A DNA stretch of 64,000 nt from Larix kaempferi (lineage: Eukaryota; Streptophyta; Pinopsida; Pinales; Pinaceae): assembly GCA_027924585.1 (NCBI GenBank), contig BSBM01000826.1, forward strand, positions 10,385,501-10,449,500, read 5' to 3'. Position 1 is the stretch's first letter. Each line of letters opens with the position of its first letter. This document shows positions 1-10,468 of this stretch, piece by piece. Below the pieces are notes generated by a model. That model saw only the letters and a program-made list of their open reading frames with translations, searched no databases and had not been told where the DNA came from. The position numbers and the translations under genes were made by a program.

Positions 1-72
1 AGCATCTAGATAATCTCGATCTACAGCATCTGGATCATCTCGATCTACAGCATATGGATCATCTCGATCTAC
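1..72. repeat. 24-bp tandem repeat, three copies
   Basis: Three imperfect copies of a 24-bp unit beginning agcatctggatcatctcg start at 1, 25 and 49. They belong to the tandem-repeat part of element C. The array is cut by the window edge, so its real length is unknown. Confidence 0.85.
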
Positions 73-99
73 AACATAAGTATCCTCAACCATACAAGT

Positions 100-345
100 A
101 CATTAATCAATACATGTATCATCAAAAGTATGTATTCTCACCAATACATCTATCATCAAAACATGTATTCTTACTAATACATATATCATCAAAAGCATGT
201 ATTCTCACTAATACATCTATCATCAAAAGCATGTATTTTGACTAATACATCTATCATTAAAATCATGTATTCTCACTAATACATCTATCCTCAAAAGCAT
301 GTATTCTCACTAATACATCTATCAATACAAGTATCCACACCGATA
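100..345. repeat. 34-bp minisatellite, about seven copies
   Basis: The unit is 34 bp, for example catgtattctcactaatac followed by atctatcatcaaaag. Successive starts at 196 and 230 give the period. The first and last copies are degenerate. The composition resembles the repeats at 51850-52240 in element D, which also iterate short atacat and tatc motifs. No coding capacity is suggested. Confidence 0.85.
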
Positions 346-389
346 CAAGTATACACAACAGCAGCATACCCTGCAACACATATGATCCA

Positions 390-1230
390 ATTACGAGATG
401 GTCAATCCCTCTCACTTTAGGACATAGGTCAAAGGATGATACAATCCTGATCCACTTATGGGATGATCAATCCCTCTCAATTTAAGACATCTCTCATGTC
501 TATGGACGATGCAATCTAGATCAACTTACAGGATGATCAATCATTGTCCTTTTAAGACACCTCACCATGTCTAGGGATGATGCAATCCCGAATCAAATTA
601 CAGGATGATTAGTCCTTGTCACTTTAAGACACCTCACCATGTCTAGGGATGATGCAATCCCAATCTACTTACAGGATGATTAGTCCTTATCACTTTAAGA
701 CACCTCACCATGTCTAGGGACGATGCAATCCCAATCTACTTACAGGATGATTAGTCCTTATCACTTTAAGACACCTCACCATGTCTAGGGACGGTGCAAT
801 CCCAATCTAGTTACAGGATGATTAGTCCTTATCACTTTAAGACACCTCACCATGTCTAGGGACGATGCAATCCCAATATACTTACAGGATGATTAGTCCT
901 TATCACTTTAAGACACCTCACCATGTCTAGGGACGATGCAATCCCAATCTACTTACAGGATGATTAGTCCTTATCACTTTAAGACACCTCACCATGTCTA
1001 GGGACGATGCATCCCAATCTACTTACAGGATGATTAGTCCTTATCACTTTAAGACACCTCACCATGTCTAGGGACGATGCAATCCCAATCTACTTACAGG
1101 ATGATTAGTCCTTATCATTTTAAGACACCTCACCATGTCTAGGGACGATGCAATCCCAATCTACTTACAGGATGATTAGTCCTTATCACTTTAAGACACC
1201 TCACCATGTCTAGGGACGATGCAATCCCAT
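390..1230. repeat. 71-bp tandem repeat array, about twelve copies
   Basis: The period is 71 bp (aggatgat blocks at 673 and 744). Copies from about 600 to 1230 are nearly identical, while those at 390-600 are more diverged, so the array has probably been homogenised from its right part. Each unit contains gggacgatgcaatccc. That block reappears in modified form in the neighbouring 40-bp array. Confidence 0.9.
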
Positions 1231-1550
1231 CATGTACATTTTGAACCCAGTTCATGGACGATACAGTCCTCACGTACATTTTGAACCCAGTTCATGGACG
1301 ATGCAGTCCTCACGTACATTTTGAACCCAGTTCATGGACGATGCAGTCCTCACGTACATTTTGAACCCAGTTCATGGACGATGCAGTCCTCACGTACATT
1401 TTGAACCCAGTTCATGGACGATGCATTCCTCATGTACATTTTGAACCCAGTTCATGGACGATGCAGTCCTCACATACATTTTGAACCCAGTTCATGGACG
1501 ATGCAGTCCTCACGTACATTTTGAACCTAGTTCAGGGACGATGCAGTCCT
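1231..1550. repeat. 40-bp tandem repeat array, eight copies
   Basis: Eight 40-bp units start at 1231, 1271, 1311, 1351, 1391, 1431, 1471 and 1511. Each holds tacattttgaacccagttc and ggacgatgcagtcct. Overlapping short open frames here exist only because the period creates them. The array is followed by degenerate related units (tctacggctc ... ggatgatccaatcc) up to about 1860. Confidence 0.92.
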
Positions 1551-4500
1551 ATCTTCAATTTTCGGAGACATCAGTCTACGGCTCAATTCTGGGACCGAGG
1601 TCCGGGGAAGATGCAATCCCCTACCTGTTCATTCAGGACTTCATTCTCGGAGACATCATGTCTACGGCTCTCTTTAGGACTGAAGTCCAGGGATGATCCA
1701 ATCCTCTCATGTCCACCAAGGACTTCATTTTCGAAGACATACATCTACGGCTCTCTTTAGAACAAGTGTTCAAGGATGATACAATCCCTCTTCTTTCTCG
1801 GAGACACTTGTCTACGGCTCACTTTAGAACCTGTGTTCAAGGATGATGCAATCCTCACATGTATTCTCATCAATTTACTATCGATCCTGGGAACCAATAC
1901 AGAACCTGATTCACACTTCTTCTTTAATTACACCATTAAGAGAATGGTCTTATCTAGCCACTTGGAGCAAACATCTCATCATGATTCTCTTCCTCTTTCT
2001 AAGAGAATCTTCTAGCCACAAGCCTTCTATAGTATGTTTGATTTGAAAATCTTTTTTTTTGTTGAACATCCATCGCTTGTTCAGTGTTCATCATTCATCA
2101 TGATCTTTCCTACAAATCAAAATTAAGCACATGATTAGTAATACTTCATAATCATCAAATCATATTGACATGATAACCTATTATGCATACAGATATCATT
2201 TACATAGTTATGCAACTATTTTGACCAATACTTTGGCACAACACTTTCCCATATCCTGTATGCATACAGTGGCTATCTAGATGCCTTCCATCTGTACCAG
2301 AACATACTATCGAGACTGTGCACAGCTCTCAGCATGTCAGCAAAGAGGTTTCATTCTAGACAAGCAACAAGGGAATGTTTGTCCAACTTACCAATCATAT
2401 GCATATTAGTAGTATATTGTTCAATGCTCTATGAATGTTTGCACTCAGCATCATATATTCTAGGAATACAAATATGCATACAACCTATTACAGGCAATAT
2501 CATTTACTATTTCAAATAACAACTCAAATACTTATCTTTTATGTTTGTGTGGTTGCCTCCCGCTTGATCTTCTGTATGTCTTTTGAACTTCTATTCATTC
2601 TGTACCACTGTGCATGCTCAAGTGTCATCCTCATGATCTCATACACAAACATACATTCATTAGTATATTCTCAACAAAATGTATAGTCATGATTATAGAT
2701 AATATTCAAGGTTTCAGGGAAGTCTTCTTTTACACAAGCATATTCTTGTTTGATCTAGTACTCTTCTGGTTAATTAAATCATCAAGATAAGAGACATAAT
2801 ATGCATAAACCCTTGATTACTAACCTTATGAATAAGCATAACCAATCATACCAAGTATACTTATATAAGGGATCCTAACACAAGGTAAGATTCTAACTTG
2901 ACATAGGAAAACATACCTTGATTAGTATACCTGCTTAGTTATGTACAACATACCTAAACAATCTCTTCAATGATTTAAAGATCCTGAGCTAGAACCTGCA
3001 TGTCTCATAGGTTAAGAATAATATAACAAAGTCATACATACCTCGTAAGTAGAACAAAGATTATGGATGAGTCTTTGTCTTTATGTTGTCATGGTCATGG
3101 AACTTGATTTGTCTTTCGTGATGTACCTGTATCTTGTTAGCAGACAACATCAACCTCACACAACACCATAATGCATTAGTACAATCATATAGCCCTAATC
3201 AATGAATGTCTTCAATCATTCGCATGCATTCATACTGTTACTAGGATGATAAGACAATTCTAACATTAATCAAGATTGTACTAACAAATAATATGAAGAC
3301 AAACACATTATGAATTTAATCAGGAATCAGATTTCAAGCCATACCTGAACTTCCTTAAGTCATACCAGTCGAGACATCTTGTAGTCTTCTTATGTAAAGC
3401 CTTAGCCTCAACTCCCCGTGAAACTTGATCTGGAGCTTGATTAGGGTTTGCTAGAGAAACCCTAAAAATTCAATCTTTGACTTTCACACTTCTGAATGGA
3501 TGGAAGGATGTGTCTTGCTGAGCTGATCAAACTAGCATACTTCAATTTTGAAATCTCCAAAATTTGACCCCTCAAAATTGACTTCGAAACTTCTGGATCT
3601 TCTCGACAGGATCCCGAACTAGGTTTTGATGAAGCCCACCCTTCTTCCCAATCAAAAGGTTTGATCCAAGGCTATAAACTCTTATTTTTCTGAGGAGCTT
3701 CCAGCCATGGTTCAGACTTCAAAAATTCCAACTTTTGCTGAAGCCCTAATTTTTCCATCTTTCCGATCAAAATCCCGAACTGGGGTTTGATCAAGCCCGG
3801 TCTTCTACCCAACCAAAAAATTCAATCTTGGAATCTAAATTTCGATTTTCCTGAGTCGCATTTAGCCGTGGATTCCGATTCCAAAGATTCTAACTTTCTC
3901 CGAAACCCTAAATTCCGGAAGCCATGAATGAAGGTGCTCCAAAAAATAATTCTGTTTTGACAGAAATATGTATCTAATTGTTCCTGCTGTAACTCTAAAT
4001 TTTTCATTCCACAGGGTCTGAATACTTTTTTTGTGGTATCCTGACCTATCATCTTTCCAACGCAACAGGTCTGACCTCAATTGGATTTTCTGAGAGAGAG
4101 TTATGCCAAATGTCGCAACGTGACATATTTTGGGATAATACAGGAGAGCGAACTTGTACGGCGTGCCACGTGTCACTGTTTGATCCTTGGCCTCTGAAAA
4201 CGTTTCCTGAGATAGCTCGCCCTGTTATCTTTCCATCCTAACAGTTCTGACCTCAATTGGACTCTTTGCGAGAGAGTTATGCCAAGTGTCGCAACGTGAC
4301 CTGTTTATGGGATAAAACAGGAGAGAGAACTTGTACGGCGTTCCACGTGTCACTGGTTCACCTTCGGCCTGTGGAAAAGTTTCCTGAGATAGTAAAGTCT
4401 GTGTAATACCTATCACTTTTTACGAAATTTCATTTGGAGCTTCATAGCCTAAGTTATGACCTTTTTTCCAAGGTCACCTGATTTTGACTCAGATCTAGAA

Positions 4501-4751
4501 GAGGAAGAAACCCTAACTTGTACTGATCATAACTTACAAGGTACAACGAATCTGAGGGTGCCCTTTGGAAACAAGATACCTGGAGATGTTATGTACGACC
4601 TGTAAAGGTTTGAGATCCTGAAACTTCTCCAAAATGGATTTATGGAGAAAGTTCCACAATGACTGGTTTTTGCTATATAAAACCCTAACCTTCAAATTGT
4701 CGTAAGTAAAGCAAGTGTCGTAAGTGCCATACATTGCCTTCCTTCAGGTTA
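1551..4751 (-). other. Non-coding leader of element C
   Basis: There is no credible gene here. From about 2080 to 4750 this DNA parallels 53880-56549 of element D: the two share gatctttcctacaaa, agaaaccctaaa and accatgttag-type landmarks in the same order. The region follows the primer-binding site in the minus-strand direction, so it is the 5' leader of the element RNA. Around 4030-4200 and 4208-4390 there is an imperfect direct duplication of about 165 bp containing gagagttatgccaa and gtgtcact. Short minus-strand open frames (3822-4052, 3862-4176, 4225-4416) do not resemble gag. Confidence 0.7.
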
Positions 4752-4763
4752 GCTCTGATACCA
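4752..4763 (-). other. Primer-binding site of element C (tRNA-iMet)
   Basis: On the minus strand this reads TGGTATCAGAGC, the standard plant copia primer-binding sequence complementary to the 3' end of initiator methionine tRNA. It directly touches the LTR, which starts TGTTAAG at 4764. Confidence 0.93.
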
Positions 4764-5140
4764 TGTTAAGATTTAATATGCTAATACGGAAAATAGCAGC
4801 ATTACATTCCATTTCACAATAATATCATATACAAGATCACTGAAGAAACAACAAGCATAGCATAAACACAAGAGACACAGATTTATCCTGGGAAACCCTC
4901 ATGGGGTAGAAAACCCAGTAAAGCTTCCTCAATATAGATGACCAGCAATATACAAAGATGAAAACCAAAGACATGATCTCCTCCTCCATCATAGCAGACC
5001 TCTCCTCCACAAGTGCGCTACTCTCAAGTGAGTGAGTGTGTGTAAAATGAGGAATACACCTCCTCTATTTATACACTACTCCGACTTGTCTTTTACACAA
5101 AACATGTAGGCTCGTATTTAACCAATGGGTTAAATACCCC
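4764..5140 (-). repeat. 5' LTR of element C, PBS-proximal part
   Basis: The LTR begins TGTTAAG at 4764 and breaks off at 5140, where element A is inserted. It resumes after A's target duplication. A minus-strand TATA box (TATAAATAG) lies at 5065-5073. The sequence is related to element D's LTR, for example agagacacag and the catctct..aggaata block in the second half. Combined length with 14605-14832 is about 605 bp. Confidence 0.88.
5136..5140. other. Target-site duplication of element A (left copy)
   Basis: ACCCC immediately left of the LTR, matching 14600-14604 on the right side. Confidence 0.92.
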
Positions 5141-5830
5141 TGTTAGCACTTAGATTTTATTCCAGTTGTAAAAGAATAACACTTAAGGTAACCTATTTCA
5201 AACCAAGCTTTAGGTAGAAAACTCAGACATTTTTCCACCAGAGAGGGCTCTCTCACAATACATGTACAAGGACTGAAAAATATAAAAGTTCTCTCAAAAT
5301 TTCTCAAAAGGATTTTCTGGTTGAAAAGGAAAACAAGAAACGTTGGGCATGGAGTCAAAGTTTCAAATATATAATGTGGCAGTAACAGATTTATACCAAA
5401 TAGATTTTCACAGAGGCAAGATAGCAATCATATCACAGTCAATCTGATTTTTTCAGCTGGTATAGAAAGAAGTAATGACATTCCATCAACAACAGGCATC
5501 TAACTGGGATGAATCCATTGTCAACTTTGGAGAAAATAGTGAATATTTAAATGCAATAAAAAGGAGGCATAACCAGTATGAATCTCGAATTTATTTTCAA
5601 ACGTTCATTTAAATATAGAAGAAAAACATAATGAAAGATATAACGTAGAGAGTGAACATGCACATATAAAGATAAAGGAAAAACAGACTATAAAGCTGAT
5701 CAACACATGAATCTCTGATCTCAAAAGATAGGTATTTTCACTGTACTGCCTTTATTTATCAAAAAATAGACTTCAACACATACTTGTCTCTCAAAGGATT
5801 TCCAACCCCTTCAACAATGACTCTCATTGT

Positions 5831-5837
5831 TTTTATA
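5831..5837 (-). promoter_or_regulatory. TATA box, 3' LTR of element A
   Basis: TATAAAA on the minus strand inside a 14-bp stretch identical in both LTRs. This is the likely core promoter of the LTR and marks the U3/R side of the LTR. Confidence 0.6.
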
Positions 5838-6088
5838 CAAAATTTGGAAGAAGCTTGACATAACTGTTTCTTCTAACTAATAACTAAAAATACTTTAACT
5901 TAAAAGATAACTTTCTTCGAGCAATAGATAACTGCCTTCAAATAATATTACAAATTTAAAATAAAAGTATCTTTTTTCCACTTGGAAATTTTTTTGAATA
6001 TCATCTTTTCGCCACTTGGCAAGAGTTTTGAAAGCATCTATGAATGGACAGAATATCTTGTCCTTCCATATTTTTCCACATAATTCCA

Positions 6089-6685
6089 CTAGTCGGCCGT
6101 GGGTATGTCATAGTTGGTCATTTCCTTTACCAAGACTCGCATTTCAACATGACCTGCATAAGAAATAGGAAGAATATTTCCACAGGTTGAGATTAGCATA
6201 TTTAAAATTTCAAAATCCTCTGATATTTTCTCCATTAACATTTTTCCTGTAAGCATATGATCTAACTGCTGGAACTTTCTGTGATCCATCCTTATGTCAA
6301 ACATCAATCTCTTATATTCATTAGGAGGAATTAATTCATTCTTTTTATTCCAAAAAGAAGGGAATCCTTTGTTTACTAATTTTTCAAATTGCTTTTTGAA
6401 CTTTACTACTTCTTCCCGTATTTCTCCAGCTTTAGCCTCAATATTCTCAACATGCGAGTATTTCCCCAAGATCCTTCTGGCCCATGTGATGACTGAAATT
6501 CTATTCGTTATATTCATAGCTGTCAGGTCTGCTTCAGTTAGACTATTTAAAAATGTTATTGCTTTCTGGGCTACTTCTTTTGGCTTTTTATTTAAATTCT
6601 CCCTCACTGCTGTGCAACTTTCGAAGGAATCTTTGACCACCTTTTCTTCAACACTTTTGTGGTAATTGCTTCCCCTTTTGGACAT
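6089..6685 (-). CDS. LTR-encoded protein, 198 aa (3' LTR copy of element A)
   Basis: The frame starts at an ATG (MSKRGSNYHKS) 50 bp inside the LTR and lies in U3, upstream of the TATA box. It encodes a charged, probably mostly helical protein rich in K and E, with segments such as EVAQKAITFLNSLTEADL and FKKQFEKLVNKGFPSFW. No signal peptide, membrane segment or known catalytic motif was recognised. It stops with TAG after PTAD. The other LTR copy continues past this point for 17 more codons, so this stop is probably a later mutation. The matching frame in the 5' LTR is largely conserved, which argues for a real coding sequence. In the RNA it would sit just before the 3' end. Function unknown. 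Confidence 0.6.
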   Translation of the reverse strand: MSKRGSNYHKSVEEKVVKDSFESCTAVRENLNKKPKEVAQKAITFLNSLTEADLTAMNITNRISVITWARRILGKYSHVENIEAKAGEIREEVVKFKKQFEKLVNKGFPSFWNKKNELIPPNEYKRLMFDIRMDHRKFQQLDHMLTGKMLMEKISEDFEILNMLISTCGNILPISYAGHVEMRVLVKEMTNYDIPTAD

Positions 6686-6735
6686 TTTAGCAAAGTTTTT
6701 TTTGAATTTAGGCCTTCTCAGACATGGTGTCAACA

Positions 6736-6889
6736 ATTGGCTCCAACTAGGGATGCTATCCTCCCTGTGAGGTAGGAAAGAACATCGTAGACCAAGTGCC
6801 TGATCCATTGGGCTGCATTCAAACCACTTTTTTTTTTTTTTTGAATGGATATTTACACTGTACAAAAAGCTTTCTTTCACTTCTGTCTT
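6736..6889 (-). other. 3' internal flank and polypurine-tract region of element A
   Basis: Directly inside the 3' LTR lies attggctccaactagggatg followed by tcctccc...gagg..g. The same block, slightly changed, stands at 45018-45100 in element E at the equivalent place. The polypurine tract is not a clean run; the minus-strand reading GGAGCCAAT next to the LTR is the best candidate. A T-run at 6828-6842 separates it from the end of the integrase frame. Confidence 0.55.
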
Positions 6890-9800
6890 TTAGGAAAGAT
6901 AATGTTTGAGGTGTCTCCCATTGACTTGTCCTCCAGGATAAAATTCTCCATTGCAATTTTTTAAGATAAACGCATTTTCTCCTCGACATCCTGCAACAAT
7001 ATATGGACCTTTCCATAAATGTTCAAACTTTCCATGGTGATCTTTATTTCTGGAGTCCCACTTCAAAACCAAATCATTTATCTGAAAATCCCTTTCCTTA
7101 ACTTTTCTATCAAAATTTTTCTTCATTTTTTCCTGATGCATTTGAGTTTTGTTATATGCTTTTTCTCTGACTTCATGCAATTCTATCATTTGATTTATTC
7201 TCCTTTGCATATGATTTGGTTCTTCATCGACTTCTTGTAATAATTTCATAACTGGCAATCCCAAAGAAATAGGGAATATTACTTCTGTGCCGTACACCAA
7301 CTGGAAAGGGGAAGTGCCAATAGCTCTCTTTGTACTGATTCTGTCCGCCCATAGAGCATATTTCAGTTTAGTGTGCCAAGCCCTCTTGTTATCTTCCAGC
7401 AACCTCTTTATGATTCTCACTAAACTTTTATTTGAAGATTCGGCCAATCCATTTCCTTGTGGATAATAAGCAGTTGAATGATTCAGATGGATGTGATATT
7501 TGTGACAAAAATTTATCATCTTTTTTTATTTGAATGCTGGAGCATTATCTGTCACTATCCTTTTAGGACAACCAAACCTGGACAAAATGTTTTCTTCCAA
7601 AAATTTCATAATCACTGTTTATGTAGCATTTCTGGTTGGGATGGCTTCAATCCATTTTGTGAAGTAATCTGTAGCCGTCAGAATCCACTTATGTTGCCCT
7701 GAAGAATTTGGGTTAATTTCACCAATAAAATCTAACCCCCACTGTTGGAAAGGTGCTTCAACTGAAATAGGTTTCAACGGAAATGGCAATAGTTCTCTTT
7801 TTCCATCAAAAATTTGACATTCATGACATTTCGTTACTTCTTTATATACATCTGAATGCATGCCGGGCCAATAAAAACCAGCTCTAAGAATTTTGTTTAC
7901 TGTAGCTTTCCATGAATGATGCCCTCCACACATACCTTTATGAAATTCCACCATAATATGCTGCGCTTCATTATCTAATAGACAATTCAACAGTATTCCT
8001 CCTGGATCCTTCGAGAACAAATTTCCGTCTAATATGCAAAACTTTGCTGCTTTCAGTTTTACTGATCTTGCCCTAGTTTTTTCCATATTCGCAGGTGCTT
8101 GGAGATTCTGCAAGACATATACAATATCTGCGTACCAGGGGGATAAAGAGAAATCTTCAATTATCTGTAAATTTGGAACATTTTCGCTCGAAGTTTCAGA
8201 AATGAAATTCATACCGAGAGAATCCCAATTTGTTTCTGTCATCATTTTAGCCAAACCTTGGCCCTTTATCAGTTTTGTAGGTTTAATGTCCAGGTCATAT
8301 TCCAATAGCACGGCTATCCATTTTGCTCTTTTCCCCTCAGGATCTGGCTCGGTAAGAATGTCTTTCACTGCTGCTGATGGAACATGTGCTATTGTATGAG
8401 AATGCAAAATATATATCCTGAAATCTTTCAATGCTTTCACTAAAGCATAAGCTTGTTTCTCCATGATGTTGTATTTTAATTCTGCATCTCTCAGAATCTT
8501 ACTAAAAAATGCAATTGGCTGTTCCGCACCTTCTTGATTCTTTTGCAACAATACCCCAGCTACTGTGTGTTCTGATGCATAAGTAAACATAATGAAATCC
8601 TTTGTATAATCTGGACTAATTAACACTGGTGCTTCAGTCAATGCTCTTTTAATGTTATCAAAGGATTTTCTTGCTTCTTCAGTCCATTTAATTTCCTTAT
8701 CTTTTCTTAGCATTTCAGTTATGTTCCTCAGAATTTCAGCAAAACTAGGAATGAACCTTCTTAACCAATTTACCCTTCCAATAAATGACTGAATCTCTTT
8801 TTTGCTCCAAGGGATTCCCACCTTTTGTATTGCGGATACTCTCTCCGGGTCGATTTTAATGCCTTCTTTTGATATGATGTGTCCCAATAATCTTCCTTCT
8901 TCCATGCAAAAATGAGATTTCTTTGGATTCAAGGAAATCCCAAATCTTCTACATTTTATAAAAACTCTTTCCAGATGTTTCCAGTGATCAGCAGCATTCT
9001 TTGAATAAACAGTGATATCATCCATGTATACTACCACAATTTTTTCCCTTTGATCTGCAAATGCAATATCCATGGCTCTCTGAAAAGTTGCGCCTGCATT
9101 CATCAAACCAAATGGCATTTTGGCATACATAAATGTTCCCCATGGAGTAGTAAAAGCAGTTTTTTCTTGATCTTCTGGGTGAACTTTAATTTGATTATAA
9201 CCTGAGAAACCATCTAACATGGAAATTCTTTCAGCTCCCACAACCTGCTATAAAACTTGATCCATTTTAGGGAGTGGATAATTATCTTTCAAAGAAGCTC
9301 TGTTCAAATTTCTAAAATCTACGCACAGCCTTATTTCACCATTCTTTTTTCTTACTGGTACCAGGTTAGCTAACCACTTGGAAAACCTCAAGGACACAAT
9401 TATCTTAGCATCAAACAGCTTTCTCACCTCTTTTTCTATTACTGGCAGTAACTTGGGATTTATTCTTCTTAATTTATGTTTAAAAGGCTTCTCATCTGGT
9501 TTGATCGGAATTGTATGCTGTATAAAAGAAACATCGTATTCTTTCAGGTCCTCATAGCTCCAAGCAAAAACATCCGAAAATGTTTTCATTACTTCGACGC
9601 TTTTATCTTCTTCCTTTCTTTGTAATTTCTTTGAAAGCTTTACCAATTTGGGGTCCTTTTCAGAACCTAAATTGTAGTCTTTTACATCTTCAGGTTTAGG
9701 TTCTATCTTTGGATTTTTCACCACATCATTCTTATCAAATAATTTTTCTAAAGGAATTAAGCCTCTAGGGATAACATTATTCTTCAGCTGAATTATATCC

Positions 9801-10453
9801 TTATCTCTGATTCTTTGCTTGAATTTTTCTGTTTCTTCCGGAGAATCCACTTCATCTGGACCAATTTCATCACCTTCTGCATCAATAGACCTGTAATTGA
9901 ACTCATCTGTCATTTCCAAAAAGTGTTTAATCTGTTGATCATCTTCAAAGACCTGCCAATGTTTGATATTGTCTGGAATAGACGGTCTGTGTATGACTTC
10001 AATATCATATTTCTTTTTAGAAAAAATGGGAGTTTTGAATGCAGCTCCTGTAGTGGCCAAAGAATCTGCTAAAGTGTTGCTAACTCGGGGGATTGAAACA
10101 ACATCATGTTCATCGAAAAAAATTTCCAATAAATCCCACACTTCATTTCTATAGGACCTCATTTTAGGATGTTTGGTCTGATAAATAGCTTTTACTTGAT
10201 TTATAACCAATTCGGAATCTCCAAACACTTCAATCCTTTTTGCTTTTAAATCTCTCAACACATTCAATCCCAGAATCAAAGCTTCATATTCTGCAACATT
10301 GTTGGTACATTCAAAATTCAATTGGTAAGAAAACATTAAGCATTCTCGATCAGGTGTAATTATCCATACTCCTGCACCCACACCTTCTCTGCTTCTAGCC
10401 CCATCAAAGTGCTTTGTCCAAGTTCCTTCTTTTCTGATCTTTTCTCGTAACAA
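6890..10453 (-). pseudogene. pol of element A: aRNase H, reverse transcriptase, RNase H, integrase
   Basis: The domains on the minus strand are as follows. An archaeal-type RNase H (about 10420-10030) has FDGA, EYEAL, FGDSE and NTLADSLA, giving the D-E-D-D set. The RT (about 9750-8700) has LCVDFRNLN, MPFGLMNAG and YMDD (near 9020). The RNase H behind RT reads FTYASE near 8580, where the catalytic Asp of the usual TDAS motif is Tyr. The integrase (7950-6890) has an HHCC finger ending KCHECQ, then LDFIG, TDNAPAF and GLAESS, the D,D,E core. There is no chromodomain. In-frame stops occur at 9248-9250 (TAG), about 7619 (TAA) and about 7530 (TAA), with no frameshift. The frame is the same as gag-protease, separated by one stop. 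Normally this makes cDNA and integrates it; this copy is dead. Confidence 0.93.
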
Positions 10454-10468
10454 TATTTCTTTTTCATT

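Larger units (their letters stand above)
5141..6735 (-). repeat. 3' LTR of element A
   Basis: 1,595 bp, TGTTAGCAC ... GTGTCAACA in plus orientation. Minus-strand TATA box TATAAAA is at 5831-5837, so U3 spans about 5840-6735 and holds the LTR-encoded ORF. The first 150 bp and the block around 5480-5540 are related to element E's LTR. Confidence 0.95.

Noticed and set aside
1-1550. CRISPR-like regular repeats
   Set aside because: Units are contiguous tandem repeats without unique spacers, in a plant retrotransposon.
3862-4176. 104-codon minus-strand frame in C's leader as a gag candidate
   Set aside because: No capsid, zinc-knuckle or protease motif, and the equivalent place in D does not keep a comparable frame.
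6294-6665. Plus-strand frame of 123 codons in element A's LTR, also at 14157-14528
   Set aside because: It is the antisense shadow of the U3 protein; conservation in both LTRs follows from the sense frame and LTR duplication.
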